A DNA stretch of 64,000 nucleotides from contig NZ_LN879468.1 in assembly GCF_001403635.1 (NCBI RefSeq), forward strand, positions 930,001 through 994,000, written 5' to 3'. Below the pieces are notes generated by a model. That model had not been told where the DNA came from. It saw only the letters and a program-made list of their open reading frames with translations, and searched no databases. The first letter of the stretch is position 1, and every line of letters begins with the position of its first letter. A program made the translations under genes and the position numbers. The DNA comes from Clostridium massiliamazoniense. Its GTDB lineage: Bacteria > Bacillota > Clostridia > Clostridiales > Clostridiaceae. This document shows, piece after piece, positions 16,369 through 28,089 of this stretch.

Positions 16369-17377
16369 TTTCTGCAATAATATAATATCCTTCTGTTCCT
16401 TCCACTATGGATACAGAACTATCTTTTGGATTAACCTTATATATATACCCCTTTTCTATTTCCTTATCATATCCCTCAAAATATATTTCTCTATTGATTA
16501 TTTCCATTCCAGCTTTTACATTAATATTCTTTGGGAAATTAAATGTTAATCTATTTAATCTTTTATTTCCTAAATCATAGGAATATATGGATTCCTCATT
16601 ATTTTTCTTTCTTCCTAAAAAATAATATTTATTATCTAGGTACCTTCCATTATCTATAATTTCTATTTCCTCTGTTAATTCCTCTACTTTTTTGCTCTCT
16701 ACATTAATTTTCATAAGTTTTTTATTATCTTTTGAATTTTCTTTCAAAATTAAAACCTCATAGTCCCTTAGGACATCCATATATTTAACAACTCCATTTA
16801 TTTCTCTTATTAATTTATAGTTTTTTTCCTCTAGATTATAAATAAATATAGCATCCTTTTTATCTTTTTCTCTCGTTCCATAAATGACTAGTCTTCCATC
16901 TTCTAAAAATTTAATCATATTCCCTGATGGTAACACATCATCTTTTAATTGTTCTCTTTTATTGTTTTTTATATCAAATATTTCATAATTATAATTTTTA
17001 GACTTAAAAATTATATAGTCTCCAGTTGGACTTATTTTAACATCCTCTAGGTCTCCTGAAAGATTTAATGTAGTTAATAATTTTTTCCCTATGTATACAT
17101 CTAACTTAAATTTATTATCTTTATTTCTCAAAAACACAAATATATTTTCTGATACATTGTATGTTTTCAAAATTCCCTTTTCTTCAATATTCAATTCAAT
17201 TATTTCTTCATCAGTAATAGTATTATGCTTTATTCCATTCTCATCAACTTTAATTATTACATTTTCCTGCCACTCTAAGGGCTTATTTTCCACTTTATTT
17301 TCTTTCTTAACAGGAATGTTGATAAATAGGATAACAAAAAAAGCTACAAATCCCCCTAAAAAAAAGCTTTTTTTCAT
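16334..17377 (-). CDS. Membrane-anchored beta-propeller-like protein of unknown function
   Basis: This 347-residue protein has one N-terminal hydrophobic segment (SFFLGGFVAFFVILFINI, about residues 4-21) with Lys residues before it, suggesting a signal anchor. The rest is a repeated beta pattern such as DVKISPTGDYIIFKSKNYNYEIFDI, resembling TolB/WD40-like propeller blades. I do not recognise a specific family. It lies directly upstream of the pilus operon, but a strong terminator covers its own last codons, so it is probably a separate unit. Confidence 0.6.
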   Translation of the reverse strand: MKKSFFLGGFVAFFVILFINIPVKKENKVENKPLEWQENVIIKVDENGIKHNTITDEEIIELNIEEKGILKTYNVSENIFVFLRNKDNKFKLDVYIGKKLLTTLNLSGDLEDVKISPTGDYIIFKSKNYNYEIFDIKNNKREQLKDDVLPSGNMIKFLEDGRLVIYGTREKDKKDAIFIYNLEEKNYKLIREINGVVKYMDVLRDYEVLILKENSKDNKKLMKINVESKKVEELTEEIEIIDNGRYLDNKYYFLGRKKNNEESIYSYDLGNKRLNRLTFNFPKNINVKAGMEIINREIYFEGYDKEIEKGYIYKVNPKDSSVSIVEGTEGYYIIAERADKPWSLSAF

Positions 17378-17507
17378 TACTTCTCCTCCAAGTATTATGA
17401 TTTATCTAATCACTAGTACCTGTAATACTCCAATATTGAAATAAACAGATATACCACCTTGTATAATTATATAATCTTCACTAAAATTCAAATAAAACTT
17501 TAGTTTA

Positions 17508-17547
17508 TTGCCTATCATTGACCTTAAATGTTATACTCTAATATATA
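17508..17547 (+). promoter_or_regulatory. Candidate rqcH promoter (two overlapping options)
   Basis: On the plus strand TTGCCT at 17508 with TATACT at 17532 (18-base spacer), or TTGACC at 17518 with TATATA at 17542 (18-base spacer), could each serve. Both lie 70-110 bp before the rqcH start in the divergent intergenic region. Confidence 0.35.
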
Positions 17548-17615
17548 GCTTTAAAGTATTGTTATTACTAACATATGTAGAATAAAGCTTTATTAGTCAA
17601 GAAAGGATGATACTT

Positions 17616-19337
17616 ATGGCTTTAGATGGTATTTATATACACAGTTTAATAGATGAATTAAAATCTAATTTAATAGGTTCTAAAATAGATAAAATAAATC
17701 AACCAGAAAAGGATGAAATAATTTTAAATATTAGAGGTAAAGAGAATAAGAAGCTTCTTATTTCTTCCAGTTCTACCTATCCTAGAATACATTTTACTAC
17801 AATAAGTAAGAATAATCCATTACAACCTCCAGTATTTTGTATGGTTTTAAGAAAATATCTTACAAGTGGAAAAATCATTGATGTAAGTCAAGTTGGATTT
17901 GATAGAATAATTAAAATTTCTGTTCAAACAACAGATGAACTTGGATTTGAAAGTATTTATGATTTAATTATTGAAATAATGTCAAGACACAGTAATATAA
18001 CTCTTGTTAGAGCCCGTGACAATAAGGTAATGGAATCAATAAAACATATAACTCCAAATAAAAATAGTTACAGAGTATTATACCCTGGTGTTGATTATGT
18101 CTATCCTCCTGCATCTGAAAAATTAAATTTATCAGATTTTTCAAAGGAAGATTTAGATAATATTATAAAAGATAATGATGAATTCACTGAAGGTTTCTTC
18201 TCAAAAATAGTAACTGGTGTAGGTAAAAATTTATCAAAGGATTTATTCGTAAACTTTAATAATAAATATGACACTTTTAATAGTTCTAATGTTTTTGAAT
18301 TTCTAAAGGAAGTTAATGAAAATATATTTAATGAAAAAAGACATCTAATCTTTTTAAAAGATGATAGAATAGTAGACTTCTATTTTAAAGATTTAAAAGT
18401 ATTTGAAGATTATAAGGTTGAAGAATATCCAAATCACAGTGAACTTTTAGATAATTTCTACTCTAAAAAGGATAAACAAGATAGACTTCACGGGAAAAGT
18501 GTTGATTTACAAAAATTAATAAACACTAATATAGATAGATGTATGAAAAAAATTAAAATATTAAATAATACTCTAGAAGAATGTAGCAAGAAAGATATCT
18601 ATCAAATAAAGGGAGAATTACTAACCTCATATATATATAGTATAAATAAAGGAGATAAGAAAGTAAGTCTTTTAAATTACTATAATGGTGAAGAGGAAGA
18701 ATATATAGATATAGAACTAGATGTAAATAAAACTCCTGCTGAAAACATTCAAAAATACTTTAAGAAATATAATAAACTTAAAACAGCAGAAAAAGAAGCT
18801 ACAAAACAATTAGAAATAACAAAATCTGAGCTTGAATATTTAAATTCTGTAGCTACAAACTTAGATAATGTTGATACTTATGAGGATATAGAAGAAATAA
18901 AGAAAGAATTAATTGAAAGTTCTTATATAAAATTCAGAAGAAATAATAAAAAGAAAAAAGATAAACTTAGCAAACCAATGCATTTCCTTTCATCTGATGG
19001 AACTGATATTTATGTAGGGAAAAACAACATACAAAATGATTATTTAACATTAAAGTTTGCTGAAAATAACTACACTTGGCTTCACACTAAGGAAATACCA
19101 GGTTCTCACGTTATTATAGCTTCTTTCAATGTATCAGATGAAACTTTACTTGAAGCTGCAACTTTAGCTGCTTTCTATAGTAAAGGTGCTGGTTCTACAA
19201 AGGTTCCTGTAGATTATACCCTAGTTAAAAATGTAAAAAAACCATCTGGTGCTAAACCTGGAATGGTTATTTACACAACAAATAGAACTTTATTTATAGA
19301 TCCACCAAAAGAACTAACAATACAAAGAATAAACTAA
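17616..19337 (+). CDS. rqcH: Ribosome quality control factor RqcH (NFACT family, formerly fibronectin-binding FbpA)
   Basis: This 573-residue NFACT protein binds stalled 50S subunits carrying peptidyl-tRNA and recruits tRNA-Ala to add C-terminal Ala tails. The NFACT-N domain begins MALDGIYIHSLIDELKS. A long coiled coil spans about residues 290-430, and the C-terminal NFACT-R domain contains YTWLHTKEIPGSHVII near 495. I chose the ATG at 17616 because an AAAGG box lies 9 bases upstream; the earlier ATG at 17607 overlaps that box. It is a single gene on the plus strand, ending at a bidirectional terminator. Confidence 0.93.
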   Translation: MALDGIYIHSLIDELKSNLIGSKIDKINQPEKDEIILNIRGKENKKLLISSSSTYPRIHFTTISKNNPLQPPVFCMVLRKYLTSGKIIDVSQVGFDRIIKISVQTTDELGFESIYDLIIEIMSRHSNITLVRARDNKVMESIKHITPNKNSYRVLYPGVDYVYPPASEKLNLSDFSKEDLDNIIKDNDEFTEGFFSKIVTGVGKNLSKDLFVNFNNKYDTFNSSNVFEFLKEVNENIFNEKRHLIFLKDDRIVDFYFKDLKVFEDYKVEEYPNHSELLDNFYSKKDKQDRLHGKSVDLQKLINTNIDRCMKKIKILNNTLEECSKKDIYQIKGELLTSYIYSINKGDKKVSLLNYYNGEEEEYIDIELDVNKTPAENIQKYFKKYNKLKTAEKEATKQLEITKSELEYLNSVATNLDNVDTYEDIEEIKKELIESSYIKFRRNNKKKKDKLSKPMHFLSSDGTDIYVGKNNIQNDYLTLKFAENNYTWLHTKEIPGSHVIIASFNVSDETLLEAATLAAFYSKGAGSTKVPVDYTLVKNVKKPSGAKPGMVIYTTNRTLFIDPPKELTIQRIN

Positions 19338-19399
19338 TTTTAATTTAGGTTGAATCAAAATTCTATGAGAGTTACGGCTTAGTTTATTTTAAACATTAA

Positions 19400-19437
19400 A
19401 AAGAGGAAGTATCAAAAATACAAGATACATCCTCTTT
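19400..19437. terminator. Bidirectional terminator between rqcH and the methyltransferase gene
   Basis: AAAGAGGAAGTATC and GATACATCCTCTTT form a 14 bp stem with one mismatch, flanked by A- and T-runs. It serves the convergent genes ending at 19337 and 19442. The right arm matches the 3' hairpin of the repeat family at 39997-40430. Confidence 0.88.
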
Positions 19438-19441
19438 TTTA

Positions 19442-20557
19442 TTATTTACCAAAATATTGATAGTAGTAACATAATAATCTACCATTATAAAGTTTTCTAT
19501 TTTTATCAGCTTTTAATCTTATGAATTTTTCAAAGTTTGGGAATGCTGTTAATACATTAATGTACCATCCTGGCATATTTCCTTTAACTTCTGCTATATG
19601 TCTATTTAATTCTTCAACTTCTCTTTTTTCACCTATACGCTCTCCATAAGGTGGATTTGTTACTATATATCCTTCTTTTTTACTTGAAGAGAAATCTAGG
19701 AAGCTTCTTCTTTGAAGTTCTATACAATCTGATAATCCAGCTTTCATTATGTTATTTCTAGCTGTTTTTAAAACCCAACTATCAATATCATAACCTATAA
19801 GTTTAATATCCTTATTTTTTATTGCTGCTCTTGCACCTTCTCTAACTTGATCCCAAGTTTCTTTATCCATAGTTGGCCAAGTTTCACTTACAAAATGTCT
19901 ATTCAAACCTGGTGCAATATTTTTAGCAATCATAGCTCCTTCAATAAGGATCGTTCCTGAACCACAGAATGGGTCTATTAGTTGCTTTTCATAATCCCAT
20001 TTTGATAAATAAATCATAGCTGCTGCTAAAGTTTCCTTAAGTGGAGCTTGCCCTGAATGTTCTCTATATCCTCTTTTATGAAGCCCTTCTCCTGAAGTAT
20101 CTATAGTTAATGTAACTATATCCTTTAATATTGCTACTTCTATTTTATAAACAGGTCCATCCTCTGTAAAAATTTCTTTATTGTAAGTTCTTTGCATAGA
20201 CTTAACAACAGCTTTTTTTACTATAGATTGACAATCTGGAACACTAAATAATTTTGATTTAACAGACTTACCTATAACATGCATTTTTCCATCAACAGGT
20301 ATAATACTGCCCCAGTCTACTTCAACTGTTCCATTAAATAATTCTTCAAAGCTTTCTGCTTTAAATTCAGCTACCTTTATTAAAACTCTCTCTGCCGTTC
20401 TAAGCCATGTATTAGCTATGGCTATATCCATTTCATCCCCTTCAAATTCAACCTTACCATTTTCAACTTTAAGGTCTTCATATCCTAAGGCTTTAAGTTC
20501 CTTTGCTGTTATTGCCTCTATTCCAAAGGTAGTAGTAGCAATTAAGTTATAATCCAT
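19442..20557 (-). CDS. THUMP-domain class I SAM-dependent RNA methyltransferase (RlmL/YpsC-like)
   Basis: This 371-residue protein has an N-terminal ferredoxin-like/THUMP region (about residues 1-160) and a C-terminal Rossmann methyltransferase domain. LIDPFCGSGTILIEGAMIA near 195 is motif I, and VTNPPYGERIGE near 300 is the N-P-P-Y catalytic motif of base N-methyltransferases. The family modifies 23S rRNA (RlmL N-terminal half, G2445-type). Whether this protein has the same target is inferred. It is separated from pyrR by 18 bp. Confidence 0.87.
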   Translation of the reverse strand: MDYNLIATTTFGIEAITAKELKALGYEDLKVENGKVEFEGDEMDIAIANTWLRTAERVLIKVAEFKAESFEELFNGTVEVDWGSIIPVDGKMHVIGKSVKSKLFSVPDCQSIVKKAVVKSMQRTYNKEIFTEDGPVYKIEVAILKDIVTLTIDTSGEGLHKRGYREHSGQAPLKETLAAAMIYLSKWDYEKQLIDPFCGSGTILIEGAMIAKNIAPGLNRHFVSETWPTMDKETWDQVREGARAAIKNKDIKLIGYDIDSWVLKTARNNIMKAGLSDCIELQRRSFLDFSSSKKEGYIVTNPPYGERIGEKREVEELNRHIAEVKGNMPGWYINVLTAFPNFEKFIRLKADKNRKLYNGRLLCYYYQYFGK

Positions 20558-20575
20558 ATTTTAATCTCCTTTTGT

Positions 20576-22022
<1,447 letters not shown>

Positions 22023-22049
22023 ATAACTAATTTCTCCTATTGCTCATAA

Positions 22050-22088
22050 TATTAAAAAGGGACTGCATCATTGACACAGCCTCTTTTA
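22050..22088 (-). terminator. Terminator after divIVA
   Basis: On the minus strand AAAAGAGGCTG pairs with CAGTCCCTTTT (one mismatch, one wobble) around a loop of about 12 bases, and TTTTT follows. It ends the yggS-sepF-ylmH-divIVA unit. Confidence 0.75.
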
Positions 22089-22094
22089 ATCTAC

Positions 22095-22880
22095 TTAGTT
22101 TTTAGCGAAATAACTCTTTATTTCTTTCATATCATCATCTAATAATAATTCATCGTTTATTTCATTAATATTTATTTTTTGAGTAGCCTCAATATCATCA
22201 TTTCCAAATTCTATTTCATTTGAGTTGAAATTAATTTGAGTAGTTAATCCTAAATCTTCTTCATCTTCTTCATCATTTATATAACTACTTCCGTAAGATC
22301 TCTCATCATAAGTGTTATTATATGATTGATTATAATTTACACTTTGCTCTCTTACAGGTTCCATTTCTTCAACTTCTATTCCTTTTTCATCAAAGTTTTC
22401 TGTCGGCTTAGAAATATTGAAGTTTTTCACAAAATCTTTTTCTAAATCATCAAAAGTTTCCATTTGGAAGCTCATAAAGTTTCTAAATTTAGCTCTAAAT
22501 TTAGAGAATTCTTGTTTAGTTCTATCATAATCATCATTAATTTGAAGTACATCATTATGAGCTTTATCAAGAATTTTTTGAGCTGTATCATTAGCTTTTC
22601 TTATAATTCTATCAGCTTCTTCTTGTGCAGATCTCTTTGATTGTTCTGCAGTATCTTGAGCTAAAATTAAAGTATTTTGAATAGTATTTTCTATTTGTGT
22701 ATAGTGGTTTAATTTTTCTACTGTACTATCTAACTTATCCTTTAGCTGTGAATTTTCTTTAAATAAAGCTTCATATTCTTCAACTACTCTATCTAAAAAT
22801 TCATCTACCTCTTCTGTAGAATATCCTCTTAGTACTTTTTTAAACTCTTTATTACTTATTTCCATTGGTGTCAGTTTCAT
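22095..22880 (-). CDS. divIVA: Septum-site/polar scaffold protein DivIVA
   Basis: This 261-residue coiled-coil protein has the family N-terminus MKLTPMEISNKEFKKVLRGY and a second conserved stretch STEEVDEFLDRVVEEYEALF; this part binds negatively curved membrane. The coiled coil runs from about residue 28 to 150, followed by a long acidic, Asn-rich tail with no known motif. DivIVA marks poles and division sites and guides septation and sporulation. It is 12 bp downstream of ylmH and last in its operon. Confidence 0.94.
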   Translation of the reverse strand: MKLTPMEISNKEFKKVLRGYSTEEVDEFLDRVVEEYEALFKENSQLKDKLDSTVEKLNHYTQIENTIQNTLILAQDTAEQSKRSAQEEADRIIRKANDTAQKILDKAHNDVLQINDDYDRTKQEFSKFRAKFRNFMSFQMETFDDLEKDFVKNFNISKPTENFDEKGIEVEEMEPVREQSVNYNQSYNNTYDERSYGSSYINDEEDEEDLGLTTQINFNSNEIEFGNDDIEATQKININEINDELLLDDDMKEIKSYFAKN

Positions 22881-22892
22881 ATAACATTCCCC

Positions 22893-23660
22893 CTAAGAAT
22901 ACATTAAAATTATTATTTTTTCTCTATTATTTTTAGTTTTTCCTATAGTATCCATAACCTTGAACTTACCAAAGCCTCTTATAGTCAATCTAGATCCTGA
23001 TTTAACCTCTAAACTTTTATTGCTTTGAATTTTATAGTTTAAAAGTACTGAACCTTTTTCTATTAATTCCGAAGCTTTACTTCTAGAACTATTAGTTATT
23101 GCACCTACTATATTATCTAATCTTCGTGACGTACAAAGTATAATACTCTCTTTTAAATTAGGCTTTGGTGCCTCTGAGAAGTCCTCTAAGATCTTACATT
23201 TACAATTTAGTTTTTTTATTTTATGTAAATTATCAATTATGTACTCTGCCATGCTAATGTTTGTAGCAAAATAACATACTCCATCGCTGTCTAAAATCAA
23301 GTCACCTAATTTATTTCTTTTTATTCCTAAAGACATAATTGAACCTAAATAGTCTCTATGCTCTAAAGTTACAAATTTAGTATTACACTCTATTTTTACT
23401 AAAGAAAGTGGAGGTTCTATATATTCCTCTTTGTTAAAGACAATAATTCTTCTATCACATTCTTCAAAAACACCATAGGAATCTATAGTTACTCCACTTA
23501 AATTTAATTCTTCAAGCTTTGACCAAACTGATGGTGAATAAAAATCATCAGTATACATCATTACACCTGTCTTTAAAGCTTTTATATAAAGATTATATAA
23601 TTTAACTATTTCAAATTCATCTTCATCCTTAAAACTATTTATAAATTGCTCTTTATTCAT
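22893..23660 (-). CDS. ylmH: S4-domain RNA-binding protein YlmH
   Basis: This 255-residue protein has a YlmH-type N-terminal domain and a C-terminal S4 RNA-binding domain from about residue 180 (RLDNIVGAITNSSRSKASELIEKG, shown in part). Work in Bacillus links YlmH (RqcP2-type) to ribosome quality control and to the division cluster. It sits between sepF and divIVA, as in most Firmicutes. The presence of rqcH in the same window is notable. Confidence 0.88.
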   Translation of the reverse strand: MNKEQFINSFKDEDEFEIVKLYNLYIKALKTGVMMYTDDFYSPSVWSKLEELNLSGVTIDSYGVFEECDRRIIVFNKEEYIEPPLSLVKIECNTKFVTLEHRDYLGSIMSLGIKRNKLGDLILDSDGVCYFATNISMAEYIIDNLHKIKKLNCKCKILEDFSEAPKPNLKESIILCTSRRLDNIVGAITNSSRSKASELIEKGSVLLNYKIQSNKSLEVKSGSRLTIRGFGKFKVMDTIGKTKNNREKIIILMYS

Positions 23661-23666
23661 AGAATA

Positions 23667-24134
23667 CTATTTCCAACCAAATAATCCTTTTGAAGTTAAC
23701 TCATTTTTTAATTCATTATTTACTTCAACATTTGAAGGAGATACTATATATATTCTATTTTCTACGTCTTGAAGTTCACCACCTAATGCATATATTGCAC
23801 CACTTATGAAATCTAATAGTCTTTGTGCTGTTCTTGTTTCTAATGCGCTTGTATTAACAACAACTATTTTTCTGCTTTTTAAAGCATCTGTAATTTCAGC
23901 TGCATCTTCATAAGACATTGGTTTAGTTATCATTATTTTAGCTGATGATGCACTATGAATATTAACTATTTTACTACTTGCATTATTAGCTGCTGTTGAT
24001 TGTGTACTTTTAATTACAGGTTCATAATTAACCTCTTCTTCAACTACTTCGTCAACCTCTTCTTCAAATTCGTCATCTTCTTCTTCAAATCCTAAAAACT
24101 CTTTTACTTTACCAAACAAATTTTTCAACTCCAT
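23667..24134 (-). CDS. sepF: Cell division protein SepF
   Basis: This 155-residue protein has an N-terminal amphipathic helix ([16 protein letters not shown]), a disordered acidic linker, and a C-terminal SepF domain beginning [19 protein letters not shown] and ending with [19 protein letters not shown]. SepF anchors FtsZ to the membrane and forms arcs at the septum. ftsA and ftsZ are not adjacent here, although they often are. Confidence 0.94.
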   Translation of the reverse strand: MELKNLFGKVKEFLGFEEEDDEFEEEVDEVVEEEVNYEPVIKSTQSTAANNASSKIVNIHSASSAKIMITKPMSYEDAAEITDALKSRKIVVVNTSALETRTAQRLLDFISGAIYALGGELQDVENRIYIVSPSNVEVNNELKNELTSKGLFGWK

Positions 24135-24145
24135 TCTTATTATTT

Positions 24146-24814
24146 TTAACTTAATTTACTATAATCTCTTTTTCCAAAAATTCCTTCACCTATTCTAACC
24201 ATATTACTCCCAGCCTCTATGGCTTCTAAGTAATCATGTGTCATCCCCATTGACAGTATATCCATAGATACATTATTAAACTGTTTAGTTTTTAATTCTC
24301 TGAATATATTGTACATCTTGTCAAAATAAACTTTATTTTCTTCTTTATTACCTTTTGGTATTATCGCCATAAGGCCTTTTACCTTAACATTATTATAGGA
24401 TTTTATCTCTTCCATTATATCATAAATATTTTCTTCTAAAACCCCATATTTTTGAGTTTCTCTTCCAATATTTATTTGTATCAATATATTGGCAATTAAA
24501 TTTTCCTTTTTGTATCTTTTTTCTATTTCTCTAAGTAATTCTATACTATCCACTGAATGTATCAAGTTAACTTTTCCAACAATATATTTTACTTTATTCC
24601 TTTGTAAATGACCTAAAAGATGCCATCTTACATCTTTATGAAATTCATCGTACTTTTTGCATAATTCTTGAACTTTATTTTCTCCAAAATCTCTTATACC
24701 AGATTTATATGCTTCTTCTAACATTTCTATAGGCTTGGTTTTAGAAACGGCTATTAGAGTGACCCCTTCTTTAATTGTTCTTAGTGTCTTTGTTATATTT
24801 TCATTAATATCCAT
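24146..24814 (-). CDS. YggS/PLPBP-family pyridoxal phosphate homeostasis protein
   Basis: This 222-residue PLP-binding TIM-barrel protein has [19 protein letters not shown] near residue 18, which contains the PLP lysine, [13 protein letters not shown] near 39, and [20 protein letters not shown] with the phosphate-binding region near 195. It lacks the second domain of alanine racemases and is thought to buffer free PLP. It is the first gene of the division-linked unit with sepF, ylmH and divIVA. Confidence 0.92.
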   Translation of the reverse strand: MDINENITKTLRTIKEGVTLIAVSKTKPIEMLEEAYKSGIRDFGENKVQELCKKYDEFHKDVRWHLLGHLQRNKVKYIVGKVNLIHSVDSIELLREIEKRYKKENLIANILIQINIGRETQKYGVLEENIYDIMEEIKSYNNVKVKGLMAIIPKGNKEENKVYFDKMYNIFRELKTKQFNNVSMDILSMGMTHDYLEAIEAGSNMVRIGEGIFGKRDYSKLS

Positions 24815-24926
24815 AATTTCTCCACCTTCCTCTTTAAATATATTCTATAACATTTTTCAAAAATTTAAAAATAAATTAATGCTATTTTTCAAATATATTT
24901 TAATCTAAAAAGTGAACTTAATTCCA

Positions 24927-25712
24927 TTAATTCGCTTTATCATTTTCCTCTTGTTCTTTTTTAACTTCATTTTCTTTAATTACAGGGTTTCCTTTAAAAC
25001 TAACATCTATATATCCACTTTCCATATTAATGGCCTTTGAATTTAGTATATCAATAGCCTTTTTATAATTTTCCTCTAAATTCTCTATATTTCCTAATAT
25101 TATTTTTATTTTTCCTTTATTTAAAAGAATATTATTTATACTATTTATTTCTAAACTATCTATAGATGCATCTTTACTTAAAAGATTATTATCACCTAAT
25201 ATTTCAGCAACTTTAATTTTATTAGCATCCTTAATAACAGCTTTTCCTATAGTTTTATCCTCTAACTTAATTCCCTTTAATTCAATTAAAGACAAACCTG
25301 ATACATCTTCTTTAACTTCCATTAAAACTAAAGATTTATTTAATAAGTAATATTTATTCCCTTCCTTAATTTTATAAAGCATTTTTCTTTCTTCAACTTT
25401 TATATCTAATTTATCAGGAAATTGTTTTTTTATAGTTACTCCCTTAATGTAAGGATTGGTTAAAATCATCCCCTCTAATTTCTTTTGATCAAATAAAAAT
25501 ATATTTTGCCCAATTATATTCTTTTCATCAACTACCTTCTTTTTACTTAATACTGTATTTCCTGAAACTGTTACTGTATCAATATTAAAAAAACTGGCTT
25601 TAAATATTACCCCTAAAACTATTCCAATTAGCAAAAGACAAATTATGGTTAATTTCTTTCTTAATTTTTGTCTTTTCTTCCTTGCTATAAAATCTTGAAC
25701 TTTATCTTCCAT
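24927..25712 (-). CDS. ftsQ: Cell division protein FtsQ/DivIB
   Basis: This 261-residue bitopic protein has a basic N-terminus, a membrane helix at about residues 19-40 (LTIICLLLIGIVLGVIFKA), then a POTRA domain (FNIDTVTVSGNTVLSKKKVV) and a beta domain, with a charged tail. FtsQ/DivIB links the divisome proteins FtsL and DivIC/FtsB to peptidoglycan synthesis. It lies downstream of spoVE/ftsW, with a terminator in between, and upstream of the yggS-sepF unit. Confidence 0.88.
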   Translation of the reverse strand: MEDKVQDFIARKKRQKLRKKLTIICLLLIGIVLGVIFKASFFNIDTVTVSGNTVLSKKKVVDEKNIIGQNIFLFDQKKLEGMILTNPYIKGVTIKKQFPDKLDIKVEERKMLYKIKEGNKYYLLNKSLVLMEVKEDVSGLSLIELKGIKLEDKTIGKAVIKDANKIKVAEILGDNNLLSKDASIDSLEINSINNILLNKGKIKIILGNIENLEENYKKAIDILNSKAINMESGYIDVSFKGNPVIKENEVKKEQEENDKAN

Positions 25713-25873
25713 AACTCTCCTTTCATCAGTAACCTAACTATATACTAATATCATACCATTTTAGCCTCATATTTTTATTGCTTTTTTGTTAAATTTTGTT
25801 AATCATATTTTAACAGTTGGTATTTCATCTTTTACTTTTTATTTATTTTAAAATATTATGCTCAATAACTAAA

Positions 25874-25903
25874 ATAAAAAAAAGGATGGCCTCAGCCATC
25901 CTA
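25874..25903 (-). terminator. Terminator after spoVE/ftsW
   Basis: GGATGGC and GCCATCC form a perfect 7 bp GC-rich stem with a four-base loop, followed on the minus strand by T7. The stem touches the TAG stop codon. ftsQ therefore needs its own promoter. Confidence 0.88.
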
Positions 25904-27082
25904 AATATTTTTTAAGCTCTTTTTTGAATTTTTTGATATATTAAGTAAAACTCCCATGGCAGTTAAGTTAATAACAAGAGATGTTCCTCCATAACTTATA
26001 AAAGGTAGTGGTACACCTGTTGTTGGCATTGAGCCTGTTACAACTGCAATATTTATAATTGTTTGAATTGCTATTATACTTGTTATTCCAACTGCTAAAA
26101 GCATACCATAAGTATCTCTAGCTCCAAAAGCAATAATAGCTCCTCGATGTATAAAGAAAATAAATAATGCAATTATAAAGATACATCCTAAAAGCCCCAA
26201 TTCTTCACCTATTATTGCAAAAATAAAATCATTATGGGGTTCTGGCATGTACATAGTCTTTTGTCTTGATTTTCCAAGACCAAGGCCAGTAACTCCTCCT
26301 GCCCCTAAGGAATAAAAGGATTGTATAAGTTGATATCCTTTGCCTTTTGGATCTGCCCACGGATTTATAAAACTTGAAAATCTATCTTGTCTATAGCTTG
26401 CTCCTTTTATTAAGAAGAAAACTAAAGCTGCTCCAAGTGCTGAAAATAACCCAATATGCAACCTTCTCATTCCTGCTGCTACAAGCATTATAAATGTTGT
26501 TAAAAGAATTACCATTGTTATACTCATACTTTTTCCCATTATAACTAAAAATGCTATAAATCCAGGAACTAATACTACAGCAACAACTCCATTCCAAAAC
26601 TCCTTTATTTTTTCACCTTTATTTGAAAGCGCTATGGCTAAAAATAGAACAACAGAATATTTCGCTATTTCTGATGGTTGGAATGATATTGGACCTATAT
26701 ATATCCATCTTCTAGCACCATTAATGTTTGGTGCTACCTTTTCTGGTAATACCCCAATCTTAACTAATATTATTACTCCTAATAATATAGCTGAGATTAC
26801 TATCAAAGGAATACAAAATTTCCTTAATCTACTATAATCTACTCTAGAAGCGATATACATAAAAACACACCCAATTACTGCAAAGGCAGCTTGTCTTATG
26901 AAAAAATGCATACTATTTCCTTTTTCTAACATAGATTTATAAGAGCTTGCACTATAAACCATAACTATTCCAATAGCTAATAGTATTATTATAGTACTTA
27001 ATAAGTAATAATCTATAGTTCCCTTAGAACTAGATTCATTACTTCTCGTAGCGTTACCTTTCTTTAATTTTAACCCCCTCAT
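25901..27082 (-). CDS. spoVE: SEDS-family glycosyltransferase SpoVE/FtsW
   Basis: This 393-residue polytopic protein of the SEDS family polymerises lipid II together with a class B penicillin-binding protein. It has about ten membrane helices and the SEDS landmarks NGARRWIYIGPISFQPSEIAK near residue 120 and YMPEPHNDFIFAIIGEELG near 275. By synteny with Bacillus (murE, mraY, spoVE, divIB) it is best called SpoVE, but no other FtsW lies in this window, so a vegetative role is possible. The ATG follows GGAGGGAAG. Confidence 0.85.
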   Translation of the reverse strand: MRGLKLKKGNATRSNESSSKGTIDYYLLSTIIILLAIGIVMVYSASSYKSMLEKGNSMHFFIRQAAFAVIGCVFMYIASRVDYSRLRKFCIPLIVISAILLGVIILVKIGVLPEKVAPNINGARRWIYIGPISFQPSEIAKYSVVLFLAIALSNKGEKIKEFWNGVVAVVLVPGFIAFLVIMGKSMSITMVILLTTFIMLVAAGMRRLHIGLFSALGAALVFFLIKGASYRQDRFSSFINPWADPKGKGYQLIQSFYSLGAGGVTGLGLGKSRQKTMYMPEPHNDFIFAIIGEELGLLGCIFIIALFIFFIHRGAIIAFGARDTYGMLLAVGITSIIAIQTIINIAVVTGSMPTTGVPLPFISYGGTSLVINLTAMGVLLNISKNSKKSLKNI

Positions 27083-27103
27083 TAACTTCCCTCCTAAAAA
27101 ACT

Positions 27104-28081
27104 CTAAATTGCTAAGAAACCTATAAAGCAAAGTATTACAGTTATTATAGAGAATACAGACACTATTTTAACTTCACTCCATCCATAAAACTCAAAGTGA
27201 TGATGGATAGGTGCCATTTTAAATATTCTTTTCTTTCTTATTTTAAATGATGCAACTTGAAGTATAACTGATAATGTCTCTATAACATAAATTCCACCTA
27301 CTATGAATAGTACCCAAGGCATTTTTAATAATAATGCTACTGTTGATACTGCTCCTCCAAGAGCAAGAGATCCTGTATCCCCCATGAATATTCTTGCTGG
27401 AAAAGCATTTAATCTTAAGAAGCCAAGTAAAGCACCTGTAAGTACTACACAGAAAATACTTAAACTTTCTTGTCCCATGCTATAACTAACTATGGCAAAG
27501 AAAGTTGATACTAAAACAGTGATAGATGTTGCTAATCCATCTAAACCATCTGTTAAGTTTACTGCATTTGTTGCTCCTGCGAAATATACAATAACAAAAG
27601 GTATATATATAAATTCATAGTCTAAGAATATATGTGTAAATGGTACATGAACCTCTGTTCCTACAGTTGAATAAGCATAATAAGATAAAGCACCTGATAT
27701 TATAAGTAAAAGGACCATCTTTTGCCAAGCTCTAAGTCCTAAATTATTTCTATGTATTATTTTTAGTAAATCATCTAAAAATCCTACAAAACCAAAACCT
27801 ATAAATGATAGTAATACCGCTATAGCTTCGCCTTTTACTTCACCCATTGCATACATTATCAATATTGCTATAGTAGTAGCAATTATAAAGATTAATCCAC
27901 CAATGGTTGGTGTTCCTGCTTTCTTCATATGACTTTTTGGACCTTCTTCTCTAATGTTTTGTCCAAACTTAAGTTTGTGTAATACTGGTATTAATAGCGG
28001 TCCTATAATAGTTGATATTATAAAACCTAGCGCTAATCCCCAAACTATAGTGGGGTTTATAAAATCTGTAATTGCCTTCAT
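27104..28081 (-). CDS. mraY: Phospho-N-acetylmuramoyl-pentapeptide transferase
   Basis: MraY transfers phospho-MurNAc-pentapeptide to undecaprenyl phosphate, forming lipid I. The 325-residue protein has about ten membrane helices. Conserved motifs are [21 protein letters not shown] near residue 38, [17 protein letters not shown] near 100, [13 protein letters not shown] near 172, and [15 protein letters not shown] near 290. An in-frame stop codon lies nine bases upstream of the ATG, so this start is fixed. The nearest strong ribosome binding site is 33 bases away with a hairpin between, noted separately. Confidence 0.95.
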   Translation of the reverse strand: MKAITDFINPTIVWGLALGFIISTIIGPLLIPVLHKLKFGQNIREEGPKSHMKKAGTPTIGGLIFIIATTIAILIMYAMGEVKGEAIAVLLSFIGFGFVGFLDDLLKIIHRNNLGLRAWQKMVLLLIISGALSYYAYSTVGTEVHVPFTHIFLDYEFIYIPFVIVYFAGATNAVNLTDGLDGLATSITVLVSTFFAIVSYSMGQESLSIFCVVLTGALLGFLRLNAFPARIFMGDTGSLALGGAVSTVALLLKMPWVLFIVGGIYVIETLSVILQVASFKIRKKRIFKMAPIHHHFEFYGWSEVKIVSVFSIITVILCFIGFLAI

Positions 28082-28089
28082 TGAACTCT